A stretch of DNA of 64,000 bases from Vandiemenella viatica. Lineage: Eukaryota; Arthropoda; Insecta; Orthoptera; Morabidae. The translations under genes and the position numbers were made by a program. The stretch covers positions 226,298,739-226,362,738 of the forward strand of contig CM061919.1 in assembly GCA_031002005.1 (NCBI GenBank). Direction: 5' to 3'. Shown here piece after piece: positions 1 through 10,400 of the stretch (its first letter is position 1; the number at the start of each line of letters is the position of its first letter). Below the pieces are notes generated by a model. It searched no databases. It was not told where the DNA came from and worked only from the letters and a program-made list of their open reading frames with translations.

Positions 1-606
1 TCACCGTCCCGTTGCCAGCGTGCATAGCGTACACCCACCTTTGAACTTCCGTCAGTGAATGCGGCACCCACTGCGGTGCGATTTTGCGTAGGTGCAGGTC
101 ATTACGCAATATCCTGTGGACTGTGCGTTTCTCGTAGCCACTTTCCCTCTCTAACTGCTGTAGCGTCCATCGTGTGTCTTCAACCATGAGCTGCTCAATG
201 ATGGCATGTACCACTTCGGTCCGCACACTGACCGGTCGTCCTGAATGTGCTCATCACTGGTTGACACACATCCTTGCTGAAACTTTCCTACCCACCTTGC
301 TAGTGTATGGTATGGTAGGTCATTATTCCCAATTCATTGTGACATTCCATCGCATTTCTCCCTCGGAGAACGGCTATTTTGATGTAAGCACGGTGCTCAG
401 CACGGTGTTACTTCCATCTCGCACGACACTCACTAACTGACTGATTTCACATGCCTCCCTGCACTACTACCAGCTATCACAGTGCCATCTGTTGTTCTGC
501 ATACACACTATGCCTGCAGAACTTCCACACGAACATATACGTCTGTGATCCATTCACATATTTCCTAAAAAAATAAAGTAGTTGCCATGACATGCCCCAA
601 CCCTTG
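1..606 (-). mobile_element. 5' part of mariner element, left-arm copy
   Basis: Reverse complement of the mariner at 9725. The terminal inverted repeat is at 581-606 (GTTGCCATGACATGCCCCAA...), followed by TA at 607-608. The transposase start codon is at 416-414 on the minus strand. The 3' half lies beyond the window start. Confidence 0.85.
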
Positions 607-807
607 TATGTAAAGACACCTTCACACAATCAAGAGTTGTCCTGAAATTCATCTTTAATCAATTTGCCATATGTTTACACTATGATGGTGCACTCTTCTG
701 TAATAAACTCATCATTACTTTTCCTGGTGAAAGTGTAGTTCATTTGCTGATTAACTCTTCTCTGCTTTTAATAATGTGTATGACAGTCTTTTTACTTTCT
801 TTTCCAG

Positions 808-950
808 TGGGCATTGGAGAGGTGGCCAACTTTGCAGCTTATGCTTTTGCACCAGCATCATTAGTGACTCCCTTAGAGTGCCTTGAGTGTTCTAGTTGCA
901 GCAGTACTTTCATCTCATTTTCTTGGGGAGAAGCTTAATTTACTAGAAAG
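808..950 (+). pseudogene. Inverted second copy of NIPA exon 3
   Basis: Mirror image of the exon at 9380-9522 with the same splice sites. An extra A after CCCTTAG and a missing G near the donor shift the frame between the two indels, so the conserved LGALSVLV stretch is lost. The indels are homopolymer-adjacent, which fits sequencing error or an allelic haplotype as well as true decay. Confidence 0.85.
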
Positions 951-1103
951 GTCAGTGATGTCTATTTTTCCAAAACTTCATCTCTTGTGTGCAGATTTTG
1001 TACTAATATTACTTCAAAATATCATTTTCCAATTTAATTCTAGATTGTGATACTGCTAAAACAATTTTCCACCACATGGAAAATATTGCAGCTATCATAG
1101 AAT

Positions 1104-1326
1104 AATTTTTTTTTGTGCTGTCGTCAGTCTTTAGACTGGTTTGATGCAATCCTCCATCCTTCCTATCCTGTGCTAACCTTTTAGTTTCTACATACCCCTT
1201 AAAACCCACGTCCTCATATATCTGCTTCATATATTCTAATCTCTGTCTACCTCTACAGTTCTTACCTTCGACTGTTCCCTCCACTAACAAATTAACCAAT
1301 CCACCATGTCTCAAAATATGTGTAAC
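1104..1326 (-). mobile_element. RTE-like LINE 3' end, left-arm copy
   Basis: Mirror of 9006-9221, with a frameshift near the C-terminus. Confidence 0.6.
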
Positions 1327-1624
1327 GATAAAAGGTGGCCTGCTTGCTTTGTAGCTTGGTGTGGGGTAATTGTTGTGCGCCTTGTTGTCAGTGGGTTGCA
1401 GATTCTTCTACTAATAAGTCAAAAAGTTGCCATATTGATAATCTTTCAATTTATTCTCCGAACATACATTGTATACAATTAGTAAGCCACCACCACCAAT
1501 GATTATAATTTGACTGTGTATGAAAGCTATCCAGCACTTCTTCTCCTCCAAATTGCAAGGTCTGAGCTACGCTATTAGCACTTGGTTATGATACTTTATT
1601 TAAATGCCCACAAGTTCACTGCTA

Positions 1625-1962
1625 TTTACAAAACACTGCTGATTATCTGCCTGATGGCGGTGTTCTTATAATGTTTCATAAGGTCCACACAATAGTGCCA
1701 GGCGCACCACCAAACAATCACCACCGCACCCAACCACTCATGACCAACCTCCAAAACGGTGTGTCCCAGACTGACTTCAACAATCCCGCATCTCGCGTCA
1801 CACTCTCGACAAGGACTCCACTGCCCAACACAGACACACACATGGCCCCAATACTGTCTCGCCACAAATGCATATGGTTTTTATAAAAATTTTCTTCTTG
1901 TCCAGGCTGCATTTCGACTGAACGACACCCTCCAAGGGGAAAAAAAAAAAAAAAAAAAAAAC
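1625..1962 (+). mobile_element. Retroposon-like segment with A tract, left-arm copy
   Basis: The sequence ends in a run of about 22 A at 1940-1961, with no recognisable protein. The mirror copy is at 8364-8710, where a 134-codon frame on the opposite strand is open but resembles nothing I know. I infer a retroposed transcript from the A tail only. Confidence 0.4.
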
Positions 1963-2919
1963 CAGTTTAGAGTGATATGATTACTGTACCAGCAATAATG
2001 TTCTTGTAGCTGCTTCATGATCTATAATTATACCCATTTTGCAATTCATATTTTTCTTCATTATAATGTATGTGGGTTTGTAAACAAAAACTGTCACAGA
2101 AGTAAACTTTAGCATTTGCCAAAGTTAAAGGCAAGAGGACCAAAAACTCACACAAAGAAAAAGAAAGAAACAAAAAACATAGCAAACACAATTTTCAGTA
2201 TTTTGGGAGAATCCTTAATCAAGCATAAGTATGTTGAAATGTGCAGCAGGTCGCTCAAACCAGCTCCCACCATGTGAATGCAGAATAGAGCTGTTGGAGA
2301 CTTAGCATGGGAGGTAAAGGTGAAATAATAATAATATCTATGGACTCTTAGTATTAATGTATATTAAGGAAAAATGATGGGTTTACCAGTGATTAATAGA
2401 GGTTGACGCAAGGTGAATGTTTGGTGGCAAGGATATGTTGGTAATCTAGTTCCCATATATTTTTATTTTAATATTTGTGAGCTGTCACCTATGAACTGAA
2501 GGTTGGCATGTCTGTGTTTGATAGCAGTGGTATCAAGAAGAGTGAGGAATTTTTGCCTGGTATTCTGTATATAAGAATGTAGATTTCTTCAGTATATGGA
2601 TCATATGAAATCTTTGTGGATATGCTATTAATTGTATATCCACAATGATTTCAAAGGATTTATTCACAGGTAAGTCTGCCAAATATATCACTTTCATCTG
2701 TGGGATGGAGATGTATCAAAAGGAAGTTACTTAGGAAAGGTTAGGAAAAGGTAAGACTGCTTATGACAGATTTAGAAGTTCTCTAAAACTTGTGTTATGT
2801 ATTCACTTCCATTTAAATTTTTGGAAGTTATAATTTGGAGTGTTTGAAGACATTTTACCTTGAACTTTGAATGTTCTGAAATGTAATATGTTAATTTTTT
2901 TTTTTATTTCTATTTTCAG

Positions 2920-3028
2920 CTTGGCTGTTTTCTCTGCATTTTGGGTTCCACAGTTATAGTTATTCATTCTCCTAAGGAAGAAGAAATTGAAAGCTTAGAA
3001 ATTCTTAAAGAAAAGCTACTTGACCCAG
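2920..3028 (+). pseudogene. Inverted second copy of NIPA exon 4
   Basis: Same 109 bases as 7297-7405 read on the other strand, with intact TTTTCAG acceptor and GTTAG donor. It could be coding if the left arm belonged to a complete gene, but exons 1 and 2 would have to lie beyond the window start. Confidence 0.85.
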
Positions 3029-3374
3029 GTTAGAAATTTTTATCATCAGTAAGGTAACAAATTTTAAACTGTAAGATTAATTAACTGAAAAAAATTCTTA
3101 CAGGGAATGTTAGTCGCATAGCTAACTTCTGTGCGGTATAGTTGTGTTAATGTGAAACAATTTAAGCACTTTAGAGGTTGATCAATATTATATCCTGCTT
3201 ATTTTGTTAGTGAGATTTGTTGGCAAGCAAAATTACTCTAGCTCAGGTGAAATGTTAATGGTGTATTGCGAGAGTTATCTTTTTTTTAACAAACATTCAT
3301 TGAGATTTTTATATTTCGGTGGGACAGCTGGAGCCAAATGGATGGGTGGTACATACGTCACATCAAATGGTTAA

Positions 3375-3500
3375 CTTAACTTAGTCCACAACCCGAAGGT
3401 TGGTTGGATGCTCCCGAAGGAGGCATACTAAGCCATTGTGTCAGAGGTAGGACGGCCAATTACTTTCCTCGTGGACTACAGTTTAACGTGGAATCCGAAC
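3375..3500 (-). mobile_element. SINE family 2 body fragment, left-arm copy
   Basis: Read on the minus strand it carries GGATTCCACGTTAAACTGTAG, a block shared with 51590 and 48185, and the block CCTTCGGGAGCATCCAACC, also found near 58870. It lacks the tRNA-like head. Confidence 0.55.
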
Positions 3501-4146
3501 CACGGAATCAAAAGGTTATAAATAAGCAAATCATTTTGTGTGGTCAGTTGGAGCCTTAAATGTCTTGTGAAATGTTTAATAATATAACAATGAATACCAG
3601 ATGAATATTAATTCAGTTTGTATGCAGAATGATTGTTAGAGCCTGACACATTGGTCATAACACATTGAAAGTGGTTGTAATATTTTGGATTCCACATTGT
3701 ACAGTGTTAAAGGTATACTTGGAGTGGCTCATGGCTGGTGCTATTATACGTATGGGTCAATGCAGTGAATGATTGAGAACTACAATGGATGAGCGAAGGT
3801 TTCCGTGCTAACTAATAAAAAACATTGTGTGAACTGATTGTCTCATTCAGCGACCCATGCAGAGATATTTAGGATTTTTGGGATCTGGCAACACAAGACT
3901 GACTGATTTGCTTTTACCACTAGCACTGTATCAGGTTTAGTGGCTCATCTGGGTTTGTAAACATGTACATTGGATTGTTGTTGATTGGAAGAAGGTAGCT
4001 TTGTCCAAAAAAACATGTTGCTAGTAGGTACTGGCAAACAGTTGGATTCTGGTGTTACAAACCTCATTAGGTCATTGATGCAGCTTTACAGCAAGGCACT
4101 GTGTGAGCTAACGGTGGTTCCACTAAGGGTCATGTTTTACTGACAT

Positions 4147-4388
4147 ACCGAGCGTGGTGGTGTAACGGATAGCGTTCTGGCCTCGCATTCGGGAGGACGG
4201 CAGTTCGAATCCTCGTCCGGGTATCCAGATTTGGGTTTTCCATGGTTTCCCAAATCAAAAGAGGCAAATGCCGGGATGCTTCCTTAAAAAGGCCATGGCC
4301 GAATTCCTTCCCATTCCTTGCCCCATCCTTTCCCGTCTCTAAAGACCTCGCTGTTGAGAGACGTAAAGCAGTTAAAAAAAAAAAAAAT
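4147..4388 (+). mobile_element. tRNA-headed SINE (family 1), left-arm copy
   Basis: A complete family 1 SINE. The head has an A-box-like stretch (GGTGTAACGGATAGCG) and a B box (AGTTCGAATCC). The body contains CCAGATTTGGGTTTTCCATG, AATGCCGGGATG and GGCCATGGCCGAATTCC, and it ends with an A13 tail. Short GACAT matches on both sides may be the target duplication. This is the best reference copy for the family in the window. Confidence 0.85.
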
Positions 4389-4662
4389 TACAGACATGGA
4401 TTTGGTCTTTGTGGATTAAATGATCCATGACAGGAAATCAACATTGGGAGATACTTTATGAACGTAACCTCATAATGATGGGAAGTTTCAGAATGTTGTT
4501 GCTGGTCACAGATTGTGTACAGTTGGTTTTAGGAGCATTTTTTAAATTTCGAGCATATGATTTGGACAGCTGAATCACCTGAAACAAACACTTCAGAGTA
4601 TATTTGGAACATGATAGACAGAACGACTTGTGCATGAAGTCCAGTGTCTACCACAGCCATGC

Positions 4663-5662
4663 NNNNNNNNNNNNNNNNNNNNNNNNNNNNNNNNNNNNNN
4701 NNNNNNNNNNNNNNNNNNNNNNNNNNNNNNNNNNNNNNNNNNNNNNNNNNNNNNNNNNNNNNNNNNNNNNNNNNNNNNNNNNNNNNNNNNNNNNNNNNNN
4801 NNNNNNNNNNNNNNNNNNNNNNNNNNNNNNNNNNNNNNNNNNNNNNNNNNNNNNNNNNNNNNNNNNNNNNNNNNNNNNNNNNNNNNNNNNNNNNNNNNNN
4901 NNNNNNNNNNNNNNNNNNNNNNNNNNNNNNNNNNNNNNNNNNNNNNNNNNNNNNNNNNNNNNNNNNNNNNNNNNNNNNNNNNNNNNNNNNNNNNNNNNNN
5001 NNNNNNNNNNNNNNNNNNNNNNNNNNNNNNNNNNNNNNNNNNNNNNNNNNNNNNNNNNNNNNNNNNNNNNNNNNNNNNNNNNNNNNNNNNNNNNNNNNNN
5101 NNNNNNNNNNNNNNNNNNNNNNNNNNNNNNNNNNNNNNNNNNNNNNNNNNNNNNNNNNNNNNNNNNNNNNNNNNNNNNNNNNNNNNNNNNNNNNNNNNNN
5201 NNNNNNNNNNNNNNNNNNNNNNNNNNNNNNNNNNNNNNNNNNNNNNNNNNNNNNNNNNNNNNNNNNNNNNNNNNNNNNNNNNNNNNNNNNNNNNNNNNNN
5301 NNNNNNNNNNNNNNNNNNNNNNNNNNNNNNNNNNNNNNNNNNNNNNNNNNNNNNNNNNNNNNNNNNNNNNNNNNNNNNNNNNNNNNNNNNNNNNNNNNNN
5401 NNNNNNNNNNNNNNNNNNNNNNNNNNNNNNNNNNNNNNNNNNNNNNNNNNNNNNNNNNNNNNNNNNNNNNNNNNNNNNNNNNNNNNNNNNNNNNNNNNNN
5501 NNNNNNNNNNNNNNNNNNNNNNNNNNNNNNNNNNNNNNNNNNNNNNNNNNNNNNNNNNNNNNNNNNNNNNNNNNNNNNNNNNNNNNNNNNNNNNNNNNNN
5601 NNNNNNNNNNNNNNNNNNNNNNNNNNNNNNNNNNNNNNNNNNNNNNNNNNNNNNNNNNNNNN
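4663..5662. other. Assembly gap of exactly 1000 N
   Basis: The round length indicates a scaffold gap of unknown size. The 13 bases on each side are mirror images (ACCACAGCCATGC before, its reverse complement after). Any open reading frame spanning this run is meaningless. Confidence 0.99.
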
Positions 5663-5935
5663 GCATGGCTGTGGTAGACACTGGACTTCATGCACAAGTC
5701 GTTCTGTCTATCATGTTCCAAATATACTCTGAAGTGTTTGTTTCAGGTGATTCAGCTGTCCAAATCATATGCTCGAAATTTAAAAAATGCTCCTAAAACC
5801 AACTGTACACAATCTGTGACCAGCAACAACATTCTGAAACTTCCCATCATTATGAGGTTACGTTCATAAAGTATCTCCCAATGTTGATTTCCTGTCATGG
5901 ATCATTTAATCCACAAAGACCAAATCCATGTCTGT

Positions 5936-6178
5936 AATTTTTTTTTTTTTTAACTGCTTTACGTCTCTCAACAGCGAGGTCTTTAGAGACGGGAAAGGAT
6001 GGGGCAAGGAATGGGAAGGAATTCGGCCATGGCCTTTTTAAGGAAGCATCCCGGCATTTGCCTCTTTTGATTTGGGAAACCATGGAAAACCCAAATCTGG
6101 ATACCCGGACGAGGATTCGAACTGCCGTCCTCCCGAATGCGAGGCCAGAACGCTATCCGTTACACCACCACGCTCGGT
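5936..6178 (-). mobile_element. tRNA-headed SINE (family 1), right-arm copy
   Basis: Mirror of 4147-4388 with the tail as a T run at 5938-5951. Confidence 0.85.
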
Positions 6179-6824
6179 ATGTCAGTAAAACATGACCCTT
6201 AGTGGAACCACCGTTAGCTCACACAGTGCCTTGCTGTAAAGCTGCATCAATGACCTAATGAGGTTTGTAACACCAGAATCCAACTGTTTGCCAGTACCTA
6301 CTAGCAACATGTTTTTTTGGACAAAGCTACCTTCTTCCAATCAACAACAATCCAATGTACATGTTTACAAACCCAGATGAGCCACTAAACCTGATACAGT
6401 GCTAGTGGTAAAAGCAAATCAGTCAGTCTTGTGTTGCCAGATCCCAAAAATCCTAAATATCTCTGCATGGGTCGCTGAATGAGACAATCAGTTCACACAA
6501 TGTTTTTTATTAGTTAGCACGGAAACCTTCGCTCATCCATTGTAGTTCTCAATCATTCACTGCATTGACCCATACGTATAATAGCACCAGCCATGAGCCA
6601 CTCCAAGTATACCTTTAACACTGTACAATGTGGAATCCAAAATATTACAACCACTTTCAATGTGTTATGACCAATGTGTCAGGCTCTAACAATCATTCTG
6701 CATACAAACTGAATTAATATTCATCTGGTATTCATTGTTATATTATTAAACATTTCACAAGACATTTAAGGCTCCAACTGACCACACACAAAATGATTTG
6801 CTTATTTATAACCTTTTGATTCCG

Positions 6825-6955
6825 TGGTTCGGATTCCACGTTAAACTGTAGTCCACGAGGAAAGTAATTGGCCGTCCTACCTCTGACACAATGGCTTAGT
6901 ATGCCCCTTCGGGAGCATCCAACCAACCTTCGGGTTGTGGACTAAGTTAAGTTAA
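6825..6955 (+). mobile_element. SINE family 2 body fragment, right-arm copy
   Basis: Mirror of 3375-3500, downstream of NIPA exon 4. Read on the plus strand it has the same GGATTCCACGTTAAACTGTA block. Confidence 0.55.
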
Positions 6956-7296
6956 CCATTTGATGTGACGTATGTACCACCCATCCATTTGGCTCCAGCT
7001 GTCCCACCGAAATATAAAAATCTCAATGAATGTTTGTTAAAAAAAAGATAACTCTCGCAATACACCATTAACATTTCACCTGAGCTAGAGTAATTTTGCT
7101 TGCCAACAAATCTCACTAACAAAATAAGCAGGATATAATATTGATCAACCTCTAAAGTGCTTAAATTGTTTCACATTAACACAACTATACCGCACAGAAG
7201 TTAGCTATGCGACTAACATTCCCTGTAAGAATTTTTTCAGTTAATTAATCTTACAGTTTAAAATTTGTTACCTTACTGATGATAAAAATTTCTAAC

Positions 7297-7405
7297 CTGG
7301 GTCAAGTAGCTTTTCTTTAAGAATTTCTAAGCTTTCAATTTCTTCTTCCTTAGGAGAATGAATAACTATAACTGTGGAACCCAAAATGCAGAGAAAACAG
7401 CCAAG
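7297..7405 (-). CDS. NIPA exon 4 (intact copy)
   Basis: This 109-nt exon follows TTTTCAG and precedes GTTAGA. It encodes [20 protein letters not shown] and then an acidic loop ending LLDPG. This is the last NIPA exon visible before the gap; the next family segment (usually starting with a hydrophobic stretch after DPGF) was not found between 5663 and 7297. Confidence 0.93.
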
Positions 7406-10400
7406 CTGAAAATAGAAATAAAAAAAATAAAATTTAACATATTACATTTCAGAACATTCAAAGTTCAAGGTAAAATGTCTTCAAACACTCCAAATTATAA
7501 CTTCCAAAAATTTAAATGGAAGTGAATACATAACACAAGTTTTAGAGAACTAAATCTGTCATAAGCAGTCTTACCTTTTCCTAACCTTTCCTAAGTAACT
7601 TCCTTTTGATACATCTCCATCCCACAGATGAAAGTGATATATTTGGCAGACTTACCTGTGAATAAATCCTTTGAAATCATTGTGGATATACAATTAATAG
7701 CATATCCACAAAGATTTCATATGATCCATATACTGAAGAAATCTACATTCTTATATACAGAATACCAGGCAAAAATTCCTCACTCTTCTTGATACCACTG
7801 CTATCAAACACAGACATGCCAACCTTCAGTTCATAGGTGACAGCTCACAAATATTAAAATAAAAATATATGGGAACTAGATTACCAACATATCCTTGCCA
7901 CCAAACATTCACCTTGCGTCAACCTCTATTAATCACTGGTAAACCCATCATTTTTCCTTAATATACATTAATACTAAGAGTCCATAGATATTATTATTAT
8001 TTCACCTTTACCTCCCATGCTAAGTCTCCAACAGCTCTATTCTGCATTCACATGGTGGGAGCTGGTTTGAGCGACCTGCTGCACATTTCAACATACTTAT
8101 GCTTGATTAAGGATTCTCCCAAAATACTGAAAATTGTGTTTGCTATGTTTTTTGTTTCTTTCTTTTTCTTTGTGTGAGTTTTTGGTCCTCTTGCCTTTAA
8201 CTTTGGCAAATGCTAAAGTTTACTTTCTGTGACAGTTTTTGTTTACAAACCCATACATTATAATGAAGAAAAATATGAATTGCAAAATGGGTATAATTAT
8301 AGATCATGAAGCAGCTACAAGAACATTATTGCTGGTACAGTAATCATATCACTCTAAACTGGTTGTTTTTTTTTTTTTTTTTTTTTTTCCTTGGAGGGTG
8401 TCGTTCAGTCGAAATGCAGCCTGGACAAGAAGAAATTTTTATAAAAACCATATGCATTTGTGGCGAGACAGTATTGGGGCCATGTGTGTGTCTGTGTTGG
8501 GCAGTGGAGTCGGGGCGGGCCGATTGTCGAGAGTGTGACGCGAGATGCGGGATTGTTGAAGTCAGTCTGGGACACACCGTTTTGGAGGTTGGTCATGAGT
8601 GGTTGGGTGCGGTGGTGATTGTTTGGTGGTGCGCCTGGCACTATTGTGTGGACCTTATGAAACATTATAAGAACACCGCCATCAGGCAGATAATCAGCAG
8701 TGTTTTGTAAATAGCAGTGAACTTGTGGGCATTTAAATAAAGTATCATAACCAAGTGCTAATAGCGTAGCTCAGACCTTGCAATTTGGAGGAGAAGAAGT
8801 GCTGGATAGCTTTCATACACAGTCAAATTATAATCATTGGTGGTGGTGGCTTAGTAATTGTACACTTGGAGAATAAATTGAAAGATTATCAATATGGCAA
8901 CTTTTTGACTTATTAGTAGAAGAATCTGCAACCCACTGACAACAAGGCGCACAACAATTACCCCACACCAAGCTACAAAGCAAGCAGTCCACCTTTTATC
9001 GTTACACATATTTTGAGACATGGTGGATTGGTTAATTTGTTAGTGGAGGGAACAGTCGAAGGTAAGAACTGTAGAGGTAGACAGAGATTAGAATATATGA
9101 AGCAGATATATGAGGACGTGGGTTTTAAGGGGTATGTAGAAACTAAAAGGTTAGCACAGGATAGGAAGGGATGGAGGATTGCATCAAACCAGTCTAAAGA
9201 CTGACGACAGCACAAAAAAAAAAATTATTCTATGATAGCTGCAATATTTTCCATGTGGTGGAAAATTGTTTTAGCAGTATCACAATCTAGAATTAAATTG
9301 GAAAATGATATTTTGAAGTAATATTAGTACAAAATCTGCACACAAGAGATGAAGTTTTGGAAAAATATACATCACTGACCTTTCCTAGTAAATTAAGCTT
9401 CTCCCCAAGAAAATGAGATGAAAGTACTGCTGCAACTAGAACACTCAAGGCACCTAAGGGAGTCACTAATGATGCTGGTGCAAAAGCATAAGCTGCAAAG
9501 TTGGCCACCTCTCCAATGCCCACTGGAAAAGAAAGTAAAAAGACTGTCATACACATTATTAAAAGCAGAGAAGAGTTAATCAGCAAATGAACTACACTTT
9601 CACCAGGAAAAGTAATGATGAGTTTATTACAGAAGAGTGCACCATCATAGTGTAAACATATGGCAAATTGATTTAAAGATGAATTTCAGGACAACTCTTG
9701 ATTGTGTGAAGGTGTCTTTACATACAAGGGTTGGGGCATGTCATGGCAACTATTTTTTTTAGGAAATATGTGAATGGATCACAGACGTATATGTGTCGTG
9801 TGGAAGTTCTGCAGGCATAGTGTGTATGCAGAACAACAGATGGCACTGTGATAGCTGGTAGTAGTGCAGGGAGGGCTGTGAAATCAGTCAGTTAGTGAGT
9901 GTCGTGCGAGATGGAAGTAACCCGTGCTGAGCACCGTGCTTACATCAAAATAGCCGTTCTCCGAGGGAGAAATGCGATGGAATGTCACAATGAATTGGGA
10001 ATAATGACCTACCATACCATACACTAGCAAGGTGGGTAGGAAAGTTTCAGCAAGGATGTGTGTCAACCAGTGATGAGCAACATTCAGGACGACCGGTCAG
10101 TGTGCGGACCGAAGTGGTACATGCCATCATTGAGCAGCTCATGGTTGAAGACACACGATGGACGCTACAGCAGTTAGAGAGGGAAAGTGGCTACGAGAAA
10201 CGCACCGTCCACAGGATATTGCGTAATGACCTGCACCTACGCAAAATCGCACCGCAGTGGGTGCCGCATTCACTGACGGAAGTTCAAAGGTGCGTGTACG
10301 CTATGCACGCTGGCAACGGGAAGTTGATCAAATTCTTGTCATGAATAATCACCAGGTCGATGAATTTTGGGCCAGGGCATATGAACCAGAACTGAAAACG

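Larger units (their letters stand above)
1..4662. repeat. Left arm of the gap-centred inverted duplication
   Basis: The sequence read in reverse complement matches 5663 to about 10322 almost base for base, up to the last base before the N run. Differences are scattered single-base indels, a replaced stretch near 1471-1485 and a roughly 12-base deletion near 1811. The arm is cut by the window start, with the first eight bases already mismatching slightly. Confidence 0.95.
5663..10322. repeat. Right arm of the gap-centred inverted duplication
   Basis: Mirror of 1-4662. Its outer end is not a recognisable repeat terminus: it stops inside the mariner transposase gene only because the other arm runs out at the window start. 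This argues against a mobile palindrome and for an assembly or haplotype duplication. Confidence 0.95.

Noticed and set aside
4529..5796. Long frames of 357-388 codons spanning the N run on both strands
   Set aside because: They consist almost entirely of undetermined bases; the mirrored coding ends only reflect the inverted flanks.
8306..8710. 134-codon frame with Cys/Trp-rich tail
   Set aside because: It reads through a poly-T tract that is the reverse of an A tail, is broken in the mirror copy, and resembles no known family.
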